Source of the DNA: an alpha proteobacterium BAL199
Lineage (GTDB): Bacteria; Pseudomonadota; Alphaproteobacteria; Thalassobaculales; Thalassobaculaceae
Direction: 5' to 3'
DNA length: 64,000 nucleotides
Assembly (NCBI GenBank): GCA_000171835.1
Contig: ABHC01000003.1
Coordinates: 360,354 to 424,353 of the forward strand
The position numbers and the translations under genes are program-made. Below are positions 46,599 to 55,152 of this stretch, piece by piece. A model generated the notes under the pieces. The model was not told the DNA's origin and searched no databases. It saw only the letters and a list, made by a program, of their open reading frames with translations. Numbering within the stretch: position 1 is the first letter of the stretch; the number at the start of each line of letters is the position of its first letter.

Positions 46599-47915
46599 TC
46601 AGCCGTTGCGCGCGGCACCGTCGAAGGTCCAGGCCGAGCGGTCCGGCAGCAGCCCGATCAGGGCCAACCCCTTGGCCACTGACTGGAACTCGTCGCCGGC
46701 CTGGATGCGGTCGGTGCCGAATCGCACCTCGAACATCCGGCGCACCGCCGGTACCAGCGAGCTGCCGCCGGTCATGAACACCACGTCGATGTCACCGCCG
46801 CCGGCACGCCGGGTATCCTCCAGCACCGAATCGAGATGCCGGTCGAGATCGGCCAGGTCCTCGGCGATCCAGTCGTCGAAATCGGCGCGCGCGATCTCGC
46901 AGGCCAGATCGACGCCGAGGTCGTCCAGCAAGAGGGTCGCCATCGGCCCCCCTGACAGTTGGGCCTTGGCCGCCGACACTCGGTGATTCAGATGGAAGCC
47001 GAGATTGCCGTCGACGAGTTGGAGAAGCCGATCGAGCCGCTCCGGCTCGTCCGCCATGCGCGCCAGGTGACGCAGGTCTCGCAGCACCTCGGGCGTGCGC
47101 AGGAACGAAAACTCATGCCAGTTGGCGATCCGGTTGAAATAGGCAGCCGGGATGTCGAACCGCTTGCCGAACGAGCGGTAGCCGGTGCCTTTGCCGACCA
47201 GCGGGGCGACCGCGTTCTGCACGATGCGGAAGTCGAAGCGGTCGCCGCCGATGCCGACGCCGCGGTGGGCCAGCGGCGTCACCCGCGGCGGACCGTCGCC
47301 GATTTCGTAGCGGATGACCGAATAGTCGGTGGTGCCGCCGCCCAGGTCGGCCACCAGCACTGTCGCGTCCTGCCTCAGCCGGGTGGCGAAGTAGTAGGAT
47401 GCCGCCACCGGTTCGTAGACGAAGTCCGGGCGCCCCAGCCGGGCATCGCCGTAGGCTGCAGTGAGCCGGCCCATCGCCAGCGCGTCGTCCGGGTCGCTGC
47501 CCCAGAACGTCACCGGTCGGCCGGCGACGCAATCAGCGGACAGGGCGCCGTCGATCTCCCCAGAGCGATCGATCAATTCGGCCAGGAACACCGCGACGAT
47601 ATCCTCCAGCCGGTAGGATCGGCCGTAGATCCGGGTTTCCTGGAACAACCGGCTGCCGAGATAGGATTTCGGTGACTGGATGAACCGGCACTCCGCCGGC
47701 CCCGCCAGATAGCGCCTGATCGCCCAGGGACCAATCTCGACCTCGATCGGAGGCGCGCCGACATCCTCGCCCTGGGTGAAGGTCAGGACCGTGCGGCACC
47801 CTTTGGTGCTGTCCCCGTCGGCGCGGAAGCTCGCGGTCGCTACCGTCCCATCGGCGGCCGCAAGTGCCAGCACGGTGTTCGTAGTCCCGAAATCGATGCC
47901 GATCGAGGCGACCAT
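46599..47915 (-). CDS. Hsp70-family protein, YegD-like
   Basis: A 438-residue actin/Hsp70-fold ATPase without the classical substrate-binding domain, like YegD. The phosphate-1 motif is SIGIDFGTTNTVLALA. The phosphate-2 region is VLVADLGGGTTDYSVIRYE, the adenosine motif VVFMTGGSSLVPAVR. These proteins are predicted chaperones with unknown clients. ATG 47915 has GGGAG 8 bases upstream; in-frame ATGs at 47936 and 48104 are less likely. It is divergent from the lipoprotein gene, with 245 bases between them that show no gene. Confidence 0.9.
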   Translation of the reverse strand: MVASIGIDFGTTNTVLALAAADGTVATASFRADGDSTKGCRTVLTFTQGEDVGAPPIEVEIGPWAIRRYLAGPAECRFIQSPKSYLGSRLFQETRIYGRSYRLEDIVAVFLAELIDRSGEIDGALSADCVAGRPVTFWGSDPDDALAMGRLTAAYGDARLGRPDFVYEPVAASYYFATRLRQDATVLVADLGGGTTDYSVIRYEIGDGPPRVTPLAHRGVGIGGDRFDFRIVQNAVAPLVGKGTGYRSFGKRFDIPAAYFNRIANWHEFSFLRTPEVLRDLRHLARMADEPERLDRLLQLVDGNLGFHLNHRVSAAKAQLSGGPMATLLLDDLGVDLACEIARADFDDWIAEDLADLDRHLDSVLEDTRRAGGGDIDVVFMTGGSSLVPAVRRMFEVRFGTDRIQAGDEFQSVAKGLALIGLLPDRSAWTFDGAARNG

Positions 47916-48160
47916 GGTCGTGCTCCCAATGCGCATGGCACGGAGGGGCGGAAACGGGGCTTGGAAAGGGCGCGGTGAGTAACCGACGGGGCCCCGTCGG
48001 TCAACCGGAAGGATGTGCGGAGGGTCATATTTTTGCTCTTGGCATCCCATAGGGGTGGCATGCCATCGTCTCGTGGGCGACTTCGGAGCGACGTGTCTCT
48101 TCACCGACGTTGCTCAGGTGTTGCGAGGAGCCTTTCGAAGGTCAGGACAGAGAAGCGTTC

Positions 48161-48523
48161 ATGCGTCACATGATTCCACTGGTCGTGGTGTTCGCCCTCT
48201 GCGGTCTTCTCGCCGCCTGCGGTACGCCGGAATACCAGCAGACCCGGCAAGTTTGCTTCCAGGAATGGGCCGCCAAGATCCCGCCCGCCTACCAGCAGGT
48301 GCTGGTGAACAAGGAGCGGGCGGTGGAAGTGCCGGACGGTACGTCAAGCTGCACAAAGACCGGTAACACCACCAACTGCAAACAAGGCATGCGCAGGGAG
48401 TGGATCCCCTACACCGCCGTCGAGACTGTCGATGCCAACGAGCCGGAGCGGAACCGCCGGATCTTGCAGTGCACGCAATCCCAATGCATCCGGGACTACG
48501 GCAACCCCGACTGCAAGACCTGA
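48161..48523 (+). CDS. Small cysteine-rich lipoprotein
   Basis: A 120-residue predicted lipoprotein. The signal peptide MRHMIPLVVVFALCGLLAAC ends in a lipobox LAAC with lipidated Cys20. The mature part is polar and has several further cysteines (VCFQEW, SSCTKTGNTTNC, LQCTQSQC, PDCKT) that may form disulfides in the periplasm. No family recognised. ATG 48161 has an AGAAG site 6 bases upstream. Confidence 0.78.
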   Translation: MRHMIPLVVVFALCGLLAACGTPEYQQTRQVCFQEWAAKIPPAYQQVLVNKERAVEVPDGTSSCTKTGNTTNCKQGMRREWIPYTAVETVDANEPERNRRILQCTQSQCIRDYGNPDCKT

Positions 48524-48530
48524 TGGGCGC

Positions 48531-48980
48531 TTAGCTCAAGGAGCGCCGGATCTGATAACCGGTCTTGTTCTGCTGGAATCCGGCCCCTGCGTAGAACCGG
48601 TGGATCGCCGGATCCTTCGAACCGGTCATGAGCATCACCTTGTAGCAACCGGCTCGCCAGGCCGCATCGATTGCGGTCCGCAGCACGACGCCACCGTATC
48701 CGCGTTGGCGGTGATCGGAATGAGTGACCACGTCTTCGATGAGCGCGTAAGGCACACCGGAGCGCATCAGGTGCGGGATCACCACCAGCGTACAACTCGC
48801 CGCCAGCCCGCCCGACGGAACCACCCCGACGAAGACGGTCAAACCCGGATGACCGAGCGTTGCACGCCAGGTCGCCTCGGGGTTCGTGGGTCGAGGATTC
48901 GGTGGATGGAGATGGTCGTAGAGCGCGAGCATCGCCTCAAGATCAGCAAGCTCAGCGGCTCGGACGGTCAATCCCGTCAT
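48531..48980 (-). CDS. GNAT-family N-acetyltransferase
   Basis: A 149-residue single-domain acetyltransferase. It has LTVRAAELADLEAMLALYDHL at the start, the acetyl-CoA loop region IEDVVTHSDHRQRGYGGVVLRTAIDAA (RQRGYG) and the C-terminal AIHRFYAGAGFQ motif. The substrate is unknown. It is 22 bases downstream of the 68-residue ORF and on the strand of the TPP-controlled transporter operon, so it may be the last gene of that transcript. Confidence 0.88.
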   Translation of the reverse strand: MTGLTVRAAELADLEAMLALYDHLHPPNPRPTNPEATWRATLGHPGLTVFVGVVPSGGLAASCTLVVIPHLMRSGVPYALIEDVVTHSDHRQRGYGGVVLRTAIDAAWRAGCYKVMLMTGSKDPAIHRFYAGAGFQQNKTGYQIRRSLS

Positions 48981-49001
48981 CGTCGCAACCCCGGACGACT
49001 G

Positions 49002-49208
49002 TCAGTCTGACAGCATGGTCATTGCAGCCCGCCGGTCGCCTTGCTTCAGCTTCAGGAACAGCGTCCGCGCGCGCTTTGCGTCCTGATCGCTGCCGCTCTC
49101 TGCCGCCTTCTTCATGGCAACCGTCGTCGCATTACCCGGTCCGCAAATGAAGCTCAGCGCCTTGGCCAGCCGCTCCATGGCGGCCGGATCGATCTTGGTG
49201 TCGTCCAT
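49002..49208 (-). CDS. Small hypothetical protein
   Basis: A 68-residue soluble, helix-rich ORF starting MDDTKIDPAAMERLAKALSF, with one cysteine in the segment SFICGPGN. GGGA lies 6-7 bases before ATG 49208. No family recognised. It begins 30 bases after the stop of the LivF-type ATPase gene, on the same strand. Confidence 0.55.
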   Translation of the reverse strand: MDDTKIDPAAMERLAKALSFICGPGNATTVAMKKAAESGSDQDAKRARTLFLKLKQGDRRAAMTMLSD

Positions 49209-49238
49209 TAGAGTTCCCTTATTGTATTGCACGGGCGG

Positions 49239-49961
49239 TCAGACGCCCATCAATGCCTGTTCGAAGTGAGGGTTGCCGACCGCCATCGTCGTCGGCCAGT
49301 CGAGAATCAACTGCCCCCGCGCCAGCACGACCACTCGGTCGGCAATCGACAAGGCGCGCGGGGTGTCCTGTTCTGCCAACAGCACGGCTGCGCCGGAAGT
49401 GGCCAAACGACGAATCGTCGCGAACATCTGGTCGCGCACGACCGGCGCCAGCCCGAGCGACGGTTCATCCAGCAGCACAACCGACGGTTCGGCGATCACG
49501 GCCCGGGCAATGGCCAGCATCTGCTGCTGACCGCCCGACAACCGCCAAGCCGTCTCCCGCCGCTTGTCGGCAAGAACTGGAAACAACTCTAGCATAGCAC
49601 CAATCCGCTCCGCCCGCTCGCGCCGTCCTCCGGGCGCCGCGACATCAAGTGTCTCGTCCACAGTCAGTCCCGGGAACAGGCGGCGACCTTCCGGACACCA
49701 GCCAACGCCCAATGCCGCGCGGCGTTCCGGCGTTACGTCGGAAATCTCCGTCTCCCCGACATAGATCCGACCGCTGGACACAGGCGTGACACCGGCAACC
49801 GCACGCAGCAACGTCGACTTGCCGGCGCCGTTGGCGCCCAGCACCGCAACCACCGAACCGGGTTCCACCTTCACCGACACTGGACCCAGAATCGTCGTAC
49901 CGGCAAAGCGGACATCCACCCCCTCGACCGTCAATCCGATACGGACCGCTGCCTCGGTCAT
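49239..49961 (-). CDS. HAAT/LIV-type ABC transporter ATP-binding protein (LivF type)
   Basis: A 240-residue ATPase with Walker A GANGAGKST, canonical signature RLSGGQQQMLAIARAV and Walker B VVLLDEPSLGLAP, the last being typical of LivF. It would pair with the LivG-like domain fused to the LivM-like permease. Its ATG overlaps that gene's stop (ATGA). By riboswitch context the cargo is probably thiamine-related rather than a branched-chain amino acid. Confidence 0.92.
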   Translation of the reverse strand: MTEAAVRIGLTVEGVDVRFAGTTILGPVSVKVEPGSVVAVLGANGAGKSTLLRAVAGVTPVSSGRIYVGETEISDVTPERRAALGVGWCPEGRRLFPGLTVDETLDVAAPGGRRERAERIGAMLELFPVLADKRRETAWRLSGGQQQMLAIARAVIAEPSVVLLDEPSLGLAPVVRDQMFATIRRLATSGAAVLLAEQDTPRALSIADRVVVLARGQLILDWPTTMAVGNPHFEQALMGV

Positions 49962-51679
49962 GCTGCCGCTCCGGATCCCAGGTACGCGGCGATCACCGCC
50001 GGATTCTGCCGCACCGTTTCCGGCGGCCCCGAGGCAATGACCTTACCGGCCTCAAGGCAAACGATCCGATCGGACAGCGGCAACAGGAAATCCATGCCAT
50101 GATCGACCACCAGTACCGCCAGCCCGGCCGTTGCCAGGTCGCGCAACAGGACCGCAAGAGCGGCGCGTTCCTCGGCAGTCAGCCCGGCCGCCGGCTCATC
50201 CAGAATCAATGCGCCCGGCTCGGCCGCCAAGGCACGTGCCAGATCGAGCCGACGCAGTTCCGCAGCCCCCAGCGCCGAGACGAGCGACGTCGCTCGATCA
50301 GCCAGTCCGACCCGACCGAGTGCCGCCATCGCGACCGCCCGGTCCTTAGCCGCAACCGCCGCTACCTCGAGAACGAACAGCCCGGTCGGGAACTCCGGAT
50401 GCTGAAAGCTGCGTGCCAGGCCAAGTTCGCGTCGGTGATGCGCCGGCCGCTCGAACAACGGCTCGCCGCCCAGGCGAATTTGACCGGCATCCGGCCGCTC
50501 CAGCCCACTGATTAGATTGAGTGTGGTGGTCTTGCCGGAGCCGTTGGCTCCGATCAGCCCGACGACAGTGCCGGCGGGCACCGAGAACGATACGCCGTCC
50601 ACCGCCGTCAATCCGCCGAACCGTTTGACCAGTCCCTGGACAACCAGCGGCTTTCCTGGACGCTTCGACGTCGATTGCCGTGGCGCCGGAACCGCCGGCG
50701 CTCGACGCGGAAACCAGTCGCGCAACCAGCCGTCGAGCCCCCGTGGCATCAGGATGATCGCCGCCAGCAACACCACGCCGTAAGCGATCAGGTAGGAGCC
50801 CTCCAGGAACCGAAACACTTCCGGCAGCGGGATCAGCAGGGCGGCACCGAGCACGGCGCCGACGGGGCTGCCACGCCCGCCGATCACCGCAATGGCAAGA
50901 ATGGTGACCATGACTTCGAAACCGACGACCGCCGGCGATACCACCCCGAGGCCATGGGCCTGCAGCCCACCGGCCAACCCGCCGAGGCCGCCGGCCACGG
51001 CGAACAGGACCAGACGCGCCGTTGTGCCGTTCAATCCGAGCGCGGCGGCCGCATGCGGCGCGTTGTCCAGCGTCGCGAGCACAGCCGACCGATCGCCCCG
51101 GGTGACCGCGCGGGCGACCAGCAACGCCGCTAGCACGCCGAACCAAACCGAGATCAGCGTCACCCAGCCACCGGGGACCACCAGGGCTGCGATCGTGACC
51201 GATCCGACGTCGAGCGGACCAATCGTGATCGAATTGGTTACGATCGGCGGAACGCCGTAAATCCCATTGGCGCCGCCGGTGAACTCAAGGTTGGTTGCGG
51301 CCAGCAACGCCAACTGGGCGAGCCCCAGAGTGGCAAGCGCCACGTAGTGCGATTCCAGGCGGGCGATCGGCAGTGCAATCACTGCTGCGGCCAATGCGGG
51401 CACGACAACGGCAGCAGCCAACCCGACCGGAACCGGCAACCCCGCCGAGACGGTCAGCAGCGCAGACGCATACGCCCCCAGCCCGAAGAATGCCCCCTGT
51501 GCCAGAGACAGCAGGCCGAGCCGCCCGAACACCAGTTGATAGCCGATCGCCGCAATCGCGTAGATTCCGACCAGCGAAGCGATCCGCAACGCATAGGCAT
51601 CGCCGGCGATCACGACGCCACCGATCCCCAGAGCGGCGGCTGCCAGATACACCCCATCGCGACGATCGAACCTTGTCAC
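49958..51679 (-). CDS. Fused LivM-type permease and LivG-type ATPase of a HAAT transporter
   Basis: A 573-residue two-domain protein. Residues 1 to about 320 are a LivM-like permease with about nine spans, including YQLVFGRLGLLSLAQGAFFGLGAYASALL and GGRGSPVGAVLGAALL. About 340-573 is a LivG-like ATPase with Walker A GANGSGKTTT and Walker B ALILDEPAAGL. Its signature is degenerate (SALGAAELRRLDLARAL in place of LSGGQ/LSYGE) and the domain is shorter than usual for LivG. GTG 51679 overlaps the LivH-type stop (GTGA). Confidence 0.92.
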   Translation of the reverse strand: MTRFDRRDGVYLAAAALGIGGVVIAGDAYALRIASLVGIYAIAAIGYQLVFGRLGLLSLAQGAFFGLGAYASALLTVSAGLPVPVGLAAAVVVPALAAAVIALPIARLESHYVALATLGLAQLALLAATNLEFTGGANGIYGVPPIVTNSITIGPLDVGSVTIAALVVPGGWVTLISVWFGVLAALLVARAVTRGDRSAVLATLDNAPHAAAALGLNGTTARLVLFAVAGGLGGLAGGLQAHGLGVVSPAVVGFEVMVTILAIAVIGGRGSPVGAVLGAALLIPLPEVFRFLEGSYLIAYGVVLLAAIILMPRGLDGWLRDWFPRRAPAVPAPRQSTSKRPGKPLVVQGLVKRFGGLTAVDGVSFSVPAGTVVGLIGANGSGKTTTLNLISGLERPDAGQIRLGGEPLFERPAHHRRELGLARSFQHPEFPTGLFVLEVAAVAAKDRAVAMAALGRVGLADRATSLVSALGAAELRRLDLARALAAEPGALILDEPAAGLTAEERAALAVLLRDLATAGLAVLVVDHGMDFLLPLSDRIVCLEAGKVIASGPPETVRQNPAVIAAYLGSGAAA

Positions 51680-52566
51680 GCCCGCCGCCCCTCGACCTCG
51701 CCGAACAGCCCTTTCGGCCGGAATGCCAGAACCGCCAGCACGCCGACGTACAGCAGAGCCTCGGCGACCAGATACGATGTCCAGGCGGCCACCAGGGTTT
51801 CGAACACCGCAATCGCGAACGCGCCGAGTGCGGCTCCCCAGATCCGGCCCCAGCCGCCGATCACCGTCGCGACATAAGCCTTGAGCATGAGCATGGCGCC
51901 GTCGGTCGGAGTGACCAGGTACTGGTTCGACAACAGCAGCCCCGCCGCTCCGGCCAGGGCGGCCGCCAGCGCGAAGCTCACCGCAACGGTGACGTTCACT
52001 CGGATGCCGATCGCGCGCGCCATCTCCGAATCCTGGGCGGCCGCGCGCAGCCGGCGACCGAAGCGGGTGCGCTGGAGCAGGATGTGGACGCCGACGATCA
52101 GCGCGACTGCCGTCGCAATGGTCGCAAGCTGCTGACGGGCCAGCCCGATCCCGGCGAAGTGCCACGTTCCGCTGTCGATCATTGGCGGACCGAGCCGGGG
52201 TTCCGGCCCGATCCCGGCCGTCACGCCGTGCTGGATAATCAGGCCCAATGCGATGGTCGCGATGAACACCGAGGTCGGTGGGGCGCGGCGCAGCGGCGCG
52301 TAGGCAACGCCCGCCACGAACAATCCCGCGACCGCCATGACCGCCAGAACCGCCGGCAGCACCAGCAGTCCCGGCACCGGCAGATCAGCCGGCAACAGAC
52401 TCGCTACTCCCACGGCCACCATGCCGCCGAGCATCACCAGTTCGCCATGTGCAAAGTTGACGGCGCCGACCGCGCCGATCACCAAAACGAAGCCGAGAGC
52501 GACAAGCGCATAGACAGCGCCCAGCGCGACCGCGTTGACCGCAAGCTGCGCCGCCGCCTCGATCAC
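51676..52566 (-). CDS. HAAT/LIV-type ABC transporter permease (LivH type)
   Basis: A 296-residue inner-membrane permease with the LivH start QLAVNAVALGAVYALVALGFVLVIG, then AVNFAHGELVMLGG and the FGRRLRAAAQDSEMARAIGI cytoplasmic loop. The start is GTG 52566, whose last bases overlap the TGA of the binding-protein gene. The whole run of binding protein, LivH, LivMG and LivF is linked by four-base overlaps. Confidence 0.92.
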   Translation of the reverse strand: MIEAAAQLAVNAVALGAVYALVALGFVLVIGAVGAVNFAHGELVMLGGMVAVGVASLLPADLPVPGLLVLPAVLAVMAVAGLFVAGVAYAPLRRAPPTSVFIATIALGLIIQHGVTAGIGPEPRLGPPMIDSGTWHFAGIGLARQQLATIATAVALIVGVHILLQRTRFGRRLRAAAQDSEMARAIGIRVNVTVAVSFALAAALAGAAGLLLSNQYLVTPTDGAMLMLKAYVATVIGGWGRIWGAALGAFAIAVFETLVAAWTSYLVAEALLYVGVLAVLAFRPKGLFGEVEGRRA

Positions 52567-53684
52567 TTCACCCCGTCCACGGCGTCGTAACGCTTCATGA
52601 TTATCGGCCCCCGCCCGCTGCCGTCGTAGCACACGATGACCGCGTCGTGCGCCATGTTTCCGGTACCGTCGGAAACATAACTCATGGCGAGGCCGTCGTG
52701 CCGATAGCTCGCCAGCCAAGCCTTGACCGCCTGAGGTGTGCGCGCACCGTCGGCAACTGCCGCCAGCACCATGCGCATCCCGTCATACTGGCCGAGCGCA
52801 AAGGCGTCCGGCTCCGCATTGAAGCGCTTGCGGTAGGCGTCCGCGAACGTCGCCACGTCGGGTCTTGGGTCCGACATCGGTGACGAGGCGGTCTCGGCAC
52901 ACACACCCTTGAGTTGGGCCGCTTCGACCAGCGCTGCCGTGGTCGGTTGATGCATGGCCGAACCGGCGACAATCGGCAGGCCAAGCCCGATGCCGTGCGC
53001 CTGGCGCACCGTCAAGGCGGTCGGGCCGGAATGGAGTTGCAGCAGCAGGGAGTCCGCGCCAGCCGCCCGTGCCCGCTCCAGGGCCGGCACCAGGTCCTTG
53101 ATCCCCGGGTCGATCGCCTCTTCCAGCACCGGTTTCACCCCGAGTTCGCCCAGCGCGCGGACCAGATGCTCGTGCCCACTCTGACCATAGGAGGTTGTCT
53201 GATACAGGATTGCCGGCTTGCTGAGCTTCAACTCCTGCACCGCATAGCGGGCCTGGGCGACTTTAACGACGGCGTCGGTCGGGAAGAACCGGAACACCAC
53301 GTCGTGGCCCAGTTCAGTCAGCTTCGCCGTGCCCGAAACCGTGATCAGCGGGACGCCGGCCCGGTTGGCGATCGGCGCCATCGCCAGCATCTGTGTCCCG
53401 AAGATCGGCGCGGCAATCGCCACCGGCTTCTCCCGTTCAAGCGCGCGCTGCAAGGCGGTGACCGCAACCTCCGGCGACGTCGCTGTATCGGCAATCTGGT
53501 ATGTGACGGTCACGCCGGCGGGCGGATTGTCGAGCGCCAGCACCGCACCGTTGCGCTGTGCGGTACCTTCGAGCGCCAGAAACCCGGTGATCGGCACCAG
53601 CACGGATACCGCCACCGGATCGGCGGCTCCGGCTGAGACGGGCAGAACAGCGGTCAACAACAGAATCGGCAACAGGCGGCGCAT
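52563..53684 (-). CDS. Periplasmic binding protein of a TPP-riboswitch-controlled HAAT transporter
   Basis: A 373-residue leucine-binding-type (Peripla_BP_6) protein. A Sec signal peptide MRRLLPILLLTAVLPVSAGA precedes ADPVAVSVLVPITGFLALEG. Later blocks include PVAIAAPIFGTQMLAMAPIANRAGVPLITVSGTAKL and ATSSPMSDP-like loops of the family. GAGGAG stands 8 bases before ATG 53684; longer in-frame starts would run into the riboswitch. It is the first gene after the TPP aptamer. Unusually for a binding protein, its stop overlaps the permease start. Confidence 0.92.
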   Translation of the reverse strand: MRRLLPILLLTAVLPVSAGAADPVAVSVLVPITGFLALEGTAQRNGAVLALDNPPAGVTVTYQIADTATSPEVAVTALQRALEREKPVAIAAPIFGTQMLAMAPIANRAGVPLITVSGTAKLTELGHDVVFRFFPTDAVVKVAQARYAVQELKLSKPAILYQTTSYGQSGHEHLVRALGELGVKPVLEEAIDPGIKDLVPALERARAAGADSLLLQLHSGPTALTVRQAHGIGLGLPIVAGSAMHQPTTAALVEAAQLKGVCAETASSPMSDPRPDVATFADAYRKRFNAEPDAFALGQYDGMRMVLAAVADGARTPQAVKAWLASYRHDGLAMSYVSDGTGNMAHDAVIVCYDGSGRGPIIMKRYDAVDGVK

Positions 53685-53760
53685 CCGTCTCGCTCCTCGA
53701 GTGGCCCGGTGGCGAGAGAATATCGGCGGCGCGGCCTTGCGATGGGGATCGGTCAAGACC

Positions 53761-53849
53761 GTGACGACTCCCTCCGCCGGCGCAACCCGGTTCAGGTTCA
53801 ATGGGTGTGATCTCAGCCCGCCGCACCGCGACAGGCACCCCAGCATCAC
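53761..53849 (-). promoter_or_regulatory. TPP (thiamine pyrophosphate, THI-box) riboswitch
   Basis: On the minus strand GGGGTGCC (53834-53841) is followed by an 8-bp P3 stem, then CTGAGAT (the invariant CUGAGA at 53811-53816), CACCC closing P2, TTGAACCTGAACCGG, the CCGG-CCGG P4/P5 region and GGCGGAGGGA. P1 pairs GTGATG (53844-53849) with CGTCAC (53761-53766). All core TPP-aptamer elements are present in order. It lies 76 bases ahead of the binding-protein ATG. No terminator is seen; CTCG-AGGAG-CGAG around the ribosome site could form a sequestering hairpin, so translational control is likely. Confidence 0.93.
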
Positions 53850-54087
53850 GTACGAGCCGGAGGGTGCTGAATCGGCACAGCCGTGTCAACCAGCAGCCGC
53901 GTCCGGCCATCGAACGGACGGAACCGGAGCAACCGGACGGCGTTTTCACCGAACTTGTACCCAGCTGCCGACGAGGCTTCGGCAAGCCGTGACACGGAGG
54001 TACCGCCGTGGACGCAAAGCGTCGCGACGTCGCCCTGCTTTCATCATCCATGTCGGTGCAAGCAAGGGTACCACAGCGGAGGTCGGC
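53850..54087. other. Intergenic region between riboswitch and sulfotransferase gene, with a possible TTGACA promoter
   Basis: On the minus strand a perfect TTGACA lies at 53884-53889; with normal spacing transcription would start near 53853, just before the aptamer's P1 at 53849. A good -10 box is not seen (CACCCT at the expected place). The remaining bases up to the sulfotransferase start show no gene or strong hairpin. Confidence 0.4.
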
Positions 54088-55089
54088 ATGAGCGGCGCCT
54101 TGGCGAAGCAGATGATCCCGGCGTCGATCCGCCGGCCGCTCGGTCAGCTCCGGCGCTATTCGGCGTATCCTGGTCTGGCGTGGGCGCAGCTTCGACCGCT
54201 CGGCGAGGTGATGGCCGCCCTGGCCCCGCCGCAGCATCCGCCGATCCTGCTGGTTTCGATGCCGCGCGGCGGTTCGAGTTGGGCGGGGCGGATTCTCGGC
54301 TCGTCCGAGCAATCTCTCTACCTCCACGAACCGGTGACCCAGTCCTACCTGCGACTGCTCGGCGGCAAGGGCGTCTCGGAGTTCGAGTATGAGGTTTGCC
54401 GCCGGCCACGTGACTATCTGCGCGCCGCCGGCCAGGCCATGCGGGGCGTACCCAGGTTCCCCGAGTCGGTCGTGCTGTTTCCAGAGCAATGGCGATCGGT
54501 CGACCGGCACGCCAAGCGCGTGGTCGTCAAGGAGGTCAACCCGCTGGCCCTGGACACCCTCATTGCCGAGTTCCGGCCACGGGTGATCTACCTGTTGCGC
54601 CACCCCGCAGCCGTCGCCCGCAGCTACCATGCGCTGGGATGGGCAGGCACCGATCAGTTCCGCAAGCGCTTCTCGCCAACGACGCTCGCGGCGCTGGAAC
54701 GGGAATTCCATCTCCCGCACGCTGGCGACGTCTGGGAGCAGAGCGGCGCTCTTCAGGCCCTCGTCCAGCATCGTGCGATAGCAGCCCTCGCGTCGTGGCC
54801 GGATCACACGACCGTGCGCTATGAGGATTTGTGCCTCGATCCGGTCGGAACATTCATGCGATTGCTCAGGTTCTGCGAACTGCCGCTGACCGATGCGCTG
54901 GAACGTGAGATCGAACGGACCAGCCGTTCAGCGGGTGGATACAAGCCGGGCGGATCGGACACGGACCGGGACTCCCGGGCGATGGCGGATCGCTGGAAAC
55001 ACGAACTCGACCCTGAAACCATCGCCAGCGTACGCCGGGGCTACATGGCCAACCGACCCTTGTTCTACAGTGCCGCCGACGATTGGTGA
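54088..55089 (+). CDS. Sulfotransferase family protein
   Basis: A 333-residue PAPS-dependent sulfotransferase-fold protein. The 5'-phosphosulfate-binding loop is SMPRGGSSWAGRIL (57-70), followed by LYLHEPVTQSYLRLL. The 3'-phosphate-binding region is VIYLLRHPAAVARSYHALGW, with the conserved arginine and serine, and VRYEDLCLDPVGTFMRLLRFC follows. Members sulfate carbohydrates, lipids or small molecules. GGAGG lies 5 bases before ATG 54088. The Rossmann-type gene follows after 63 bases on the same strand. Confidence 0.88.
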   Translation: MSGALAKQMIPASIRRPLGQLRRYSAYPGLAWAQLRPLGEVMAALAPPQHPPILLVSMPRGGSSWAGRILGSSEQSLYLHEPVTQSYLRLLGGKGVSEFEYEVCRRPRDYLRAAGQAMRGVPRFPESVVLFPEQWRSVDRHAKRVVVKEVNPLALDTLIAEFRPRVIYLLRHPAAVARSYHALGWAGTDQFRKRFSPTTLAALEREFHLPHAGDVWEQSGALQALVQHRAIAALASWPDHTTVRYEDLCLDPVGTFMRLLRFCELPLTDALEREIERTSRSAGGYKPGGSDTDRDSRAMADRWKHELDPETIASVRRGYMANRPLFYSAADDW

Positions 55090-55152
55090 TCCAGCAGCCA
55101 GGCACTCCCGATTTCTCCGACGCGGGCGACCGCGGCACGCTACACTCCCGCC

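Noticed and set aside
48524..48600. tRNA-like start GGGCGCTTAGCTCA followed by CTGATAA, recalling a tRNA-Ile(GAU)
   Set aside because: The D-arm would have a 3-base loop, no proper T-arm with GGTTCGAATCC or acceptor complement follows, and the bases are the 3' end of the GNAT gene on the other strand.
50165..52165. 735-codon single frame suggesting a triple fusion in the HAAT operon
   Set aside because: The first 162 codons are an out-of-frame shadow of LivH; the real LivM-LivG fusion starts at GTG 51679, overlapping the LivH stop.
53329..54087. Open frame extending the sulfotransferase upstream by about 250 codons
   Set aside because: It would read antisense through the binding-protein gene and the TPP riboswitch; GGAGG before ATG 54088 marks the true start.
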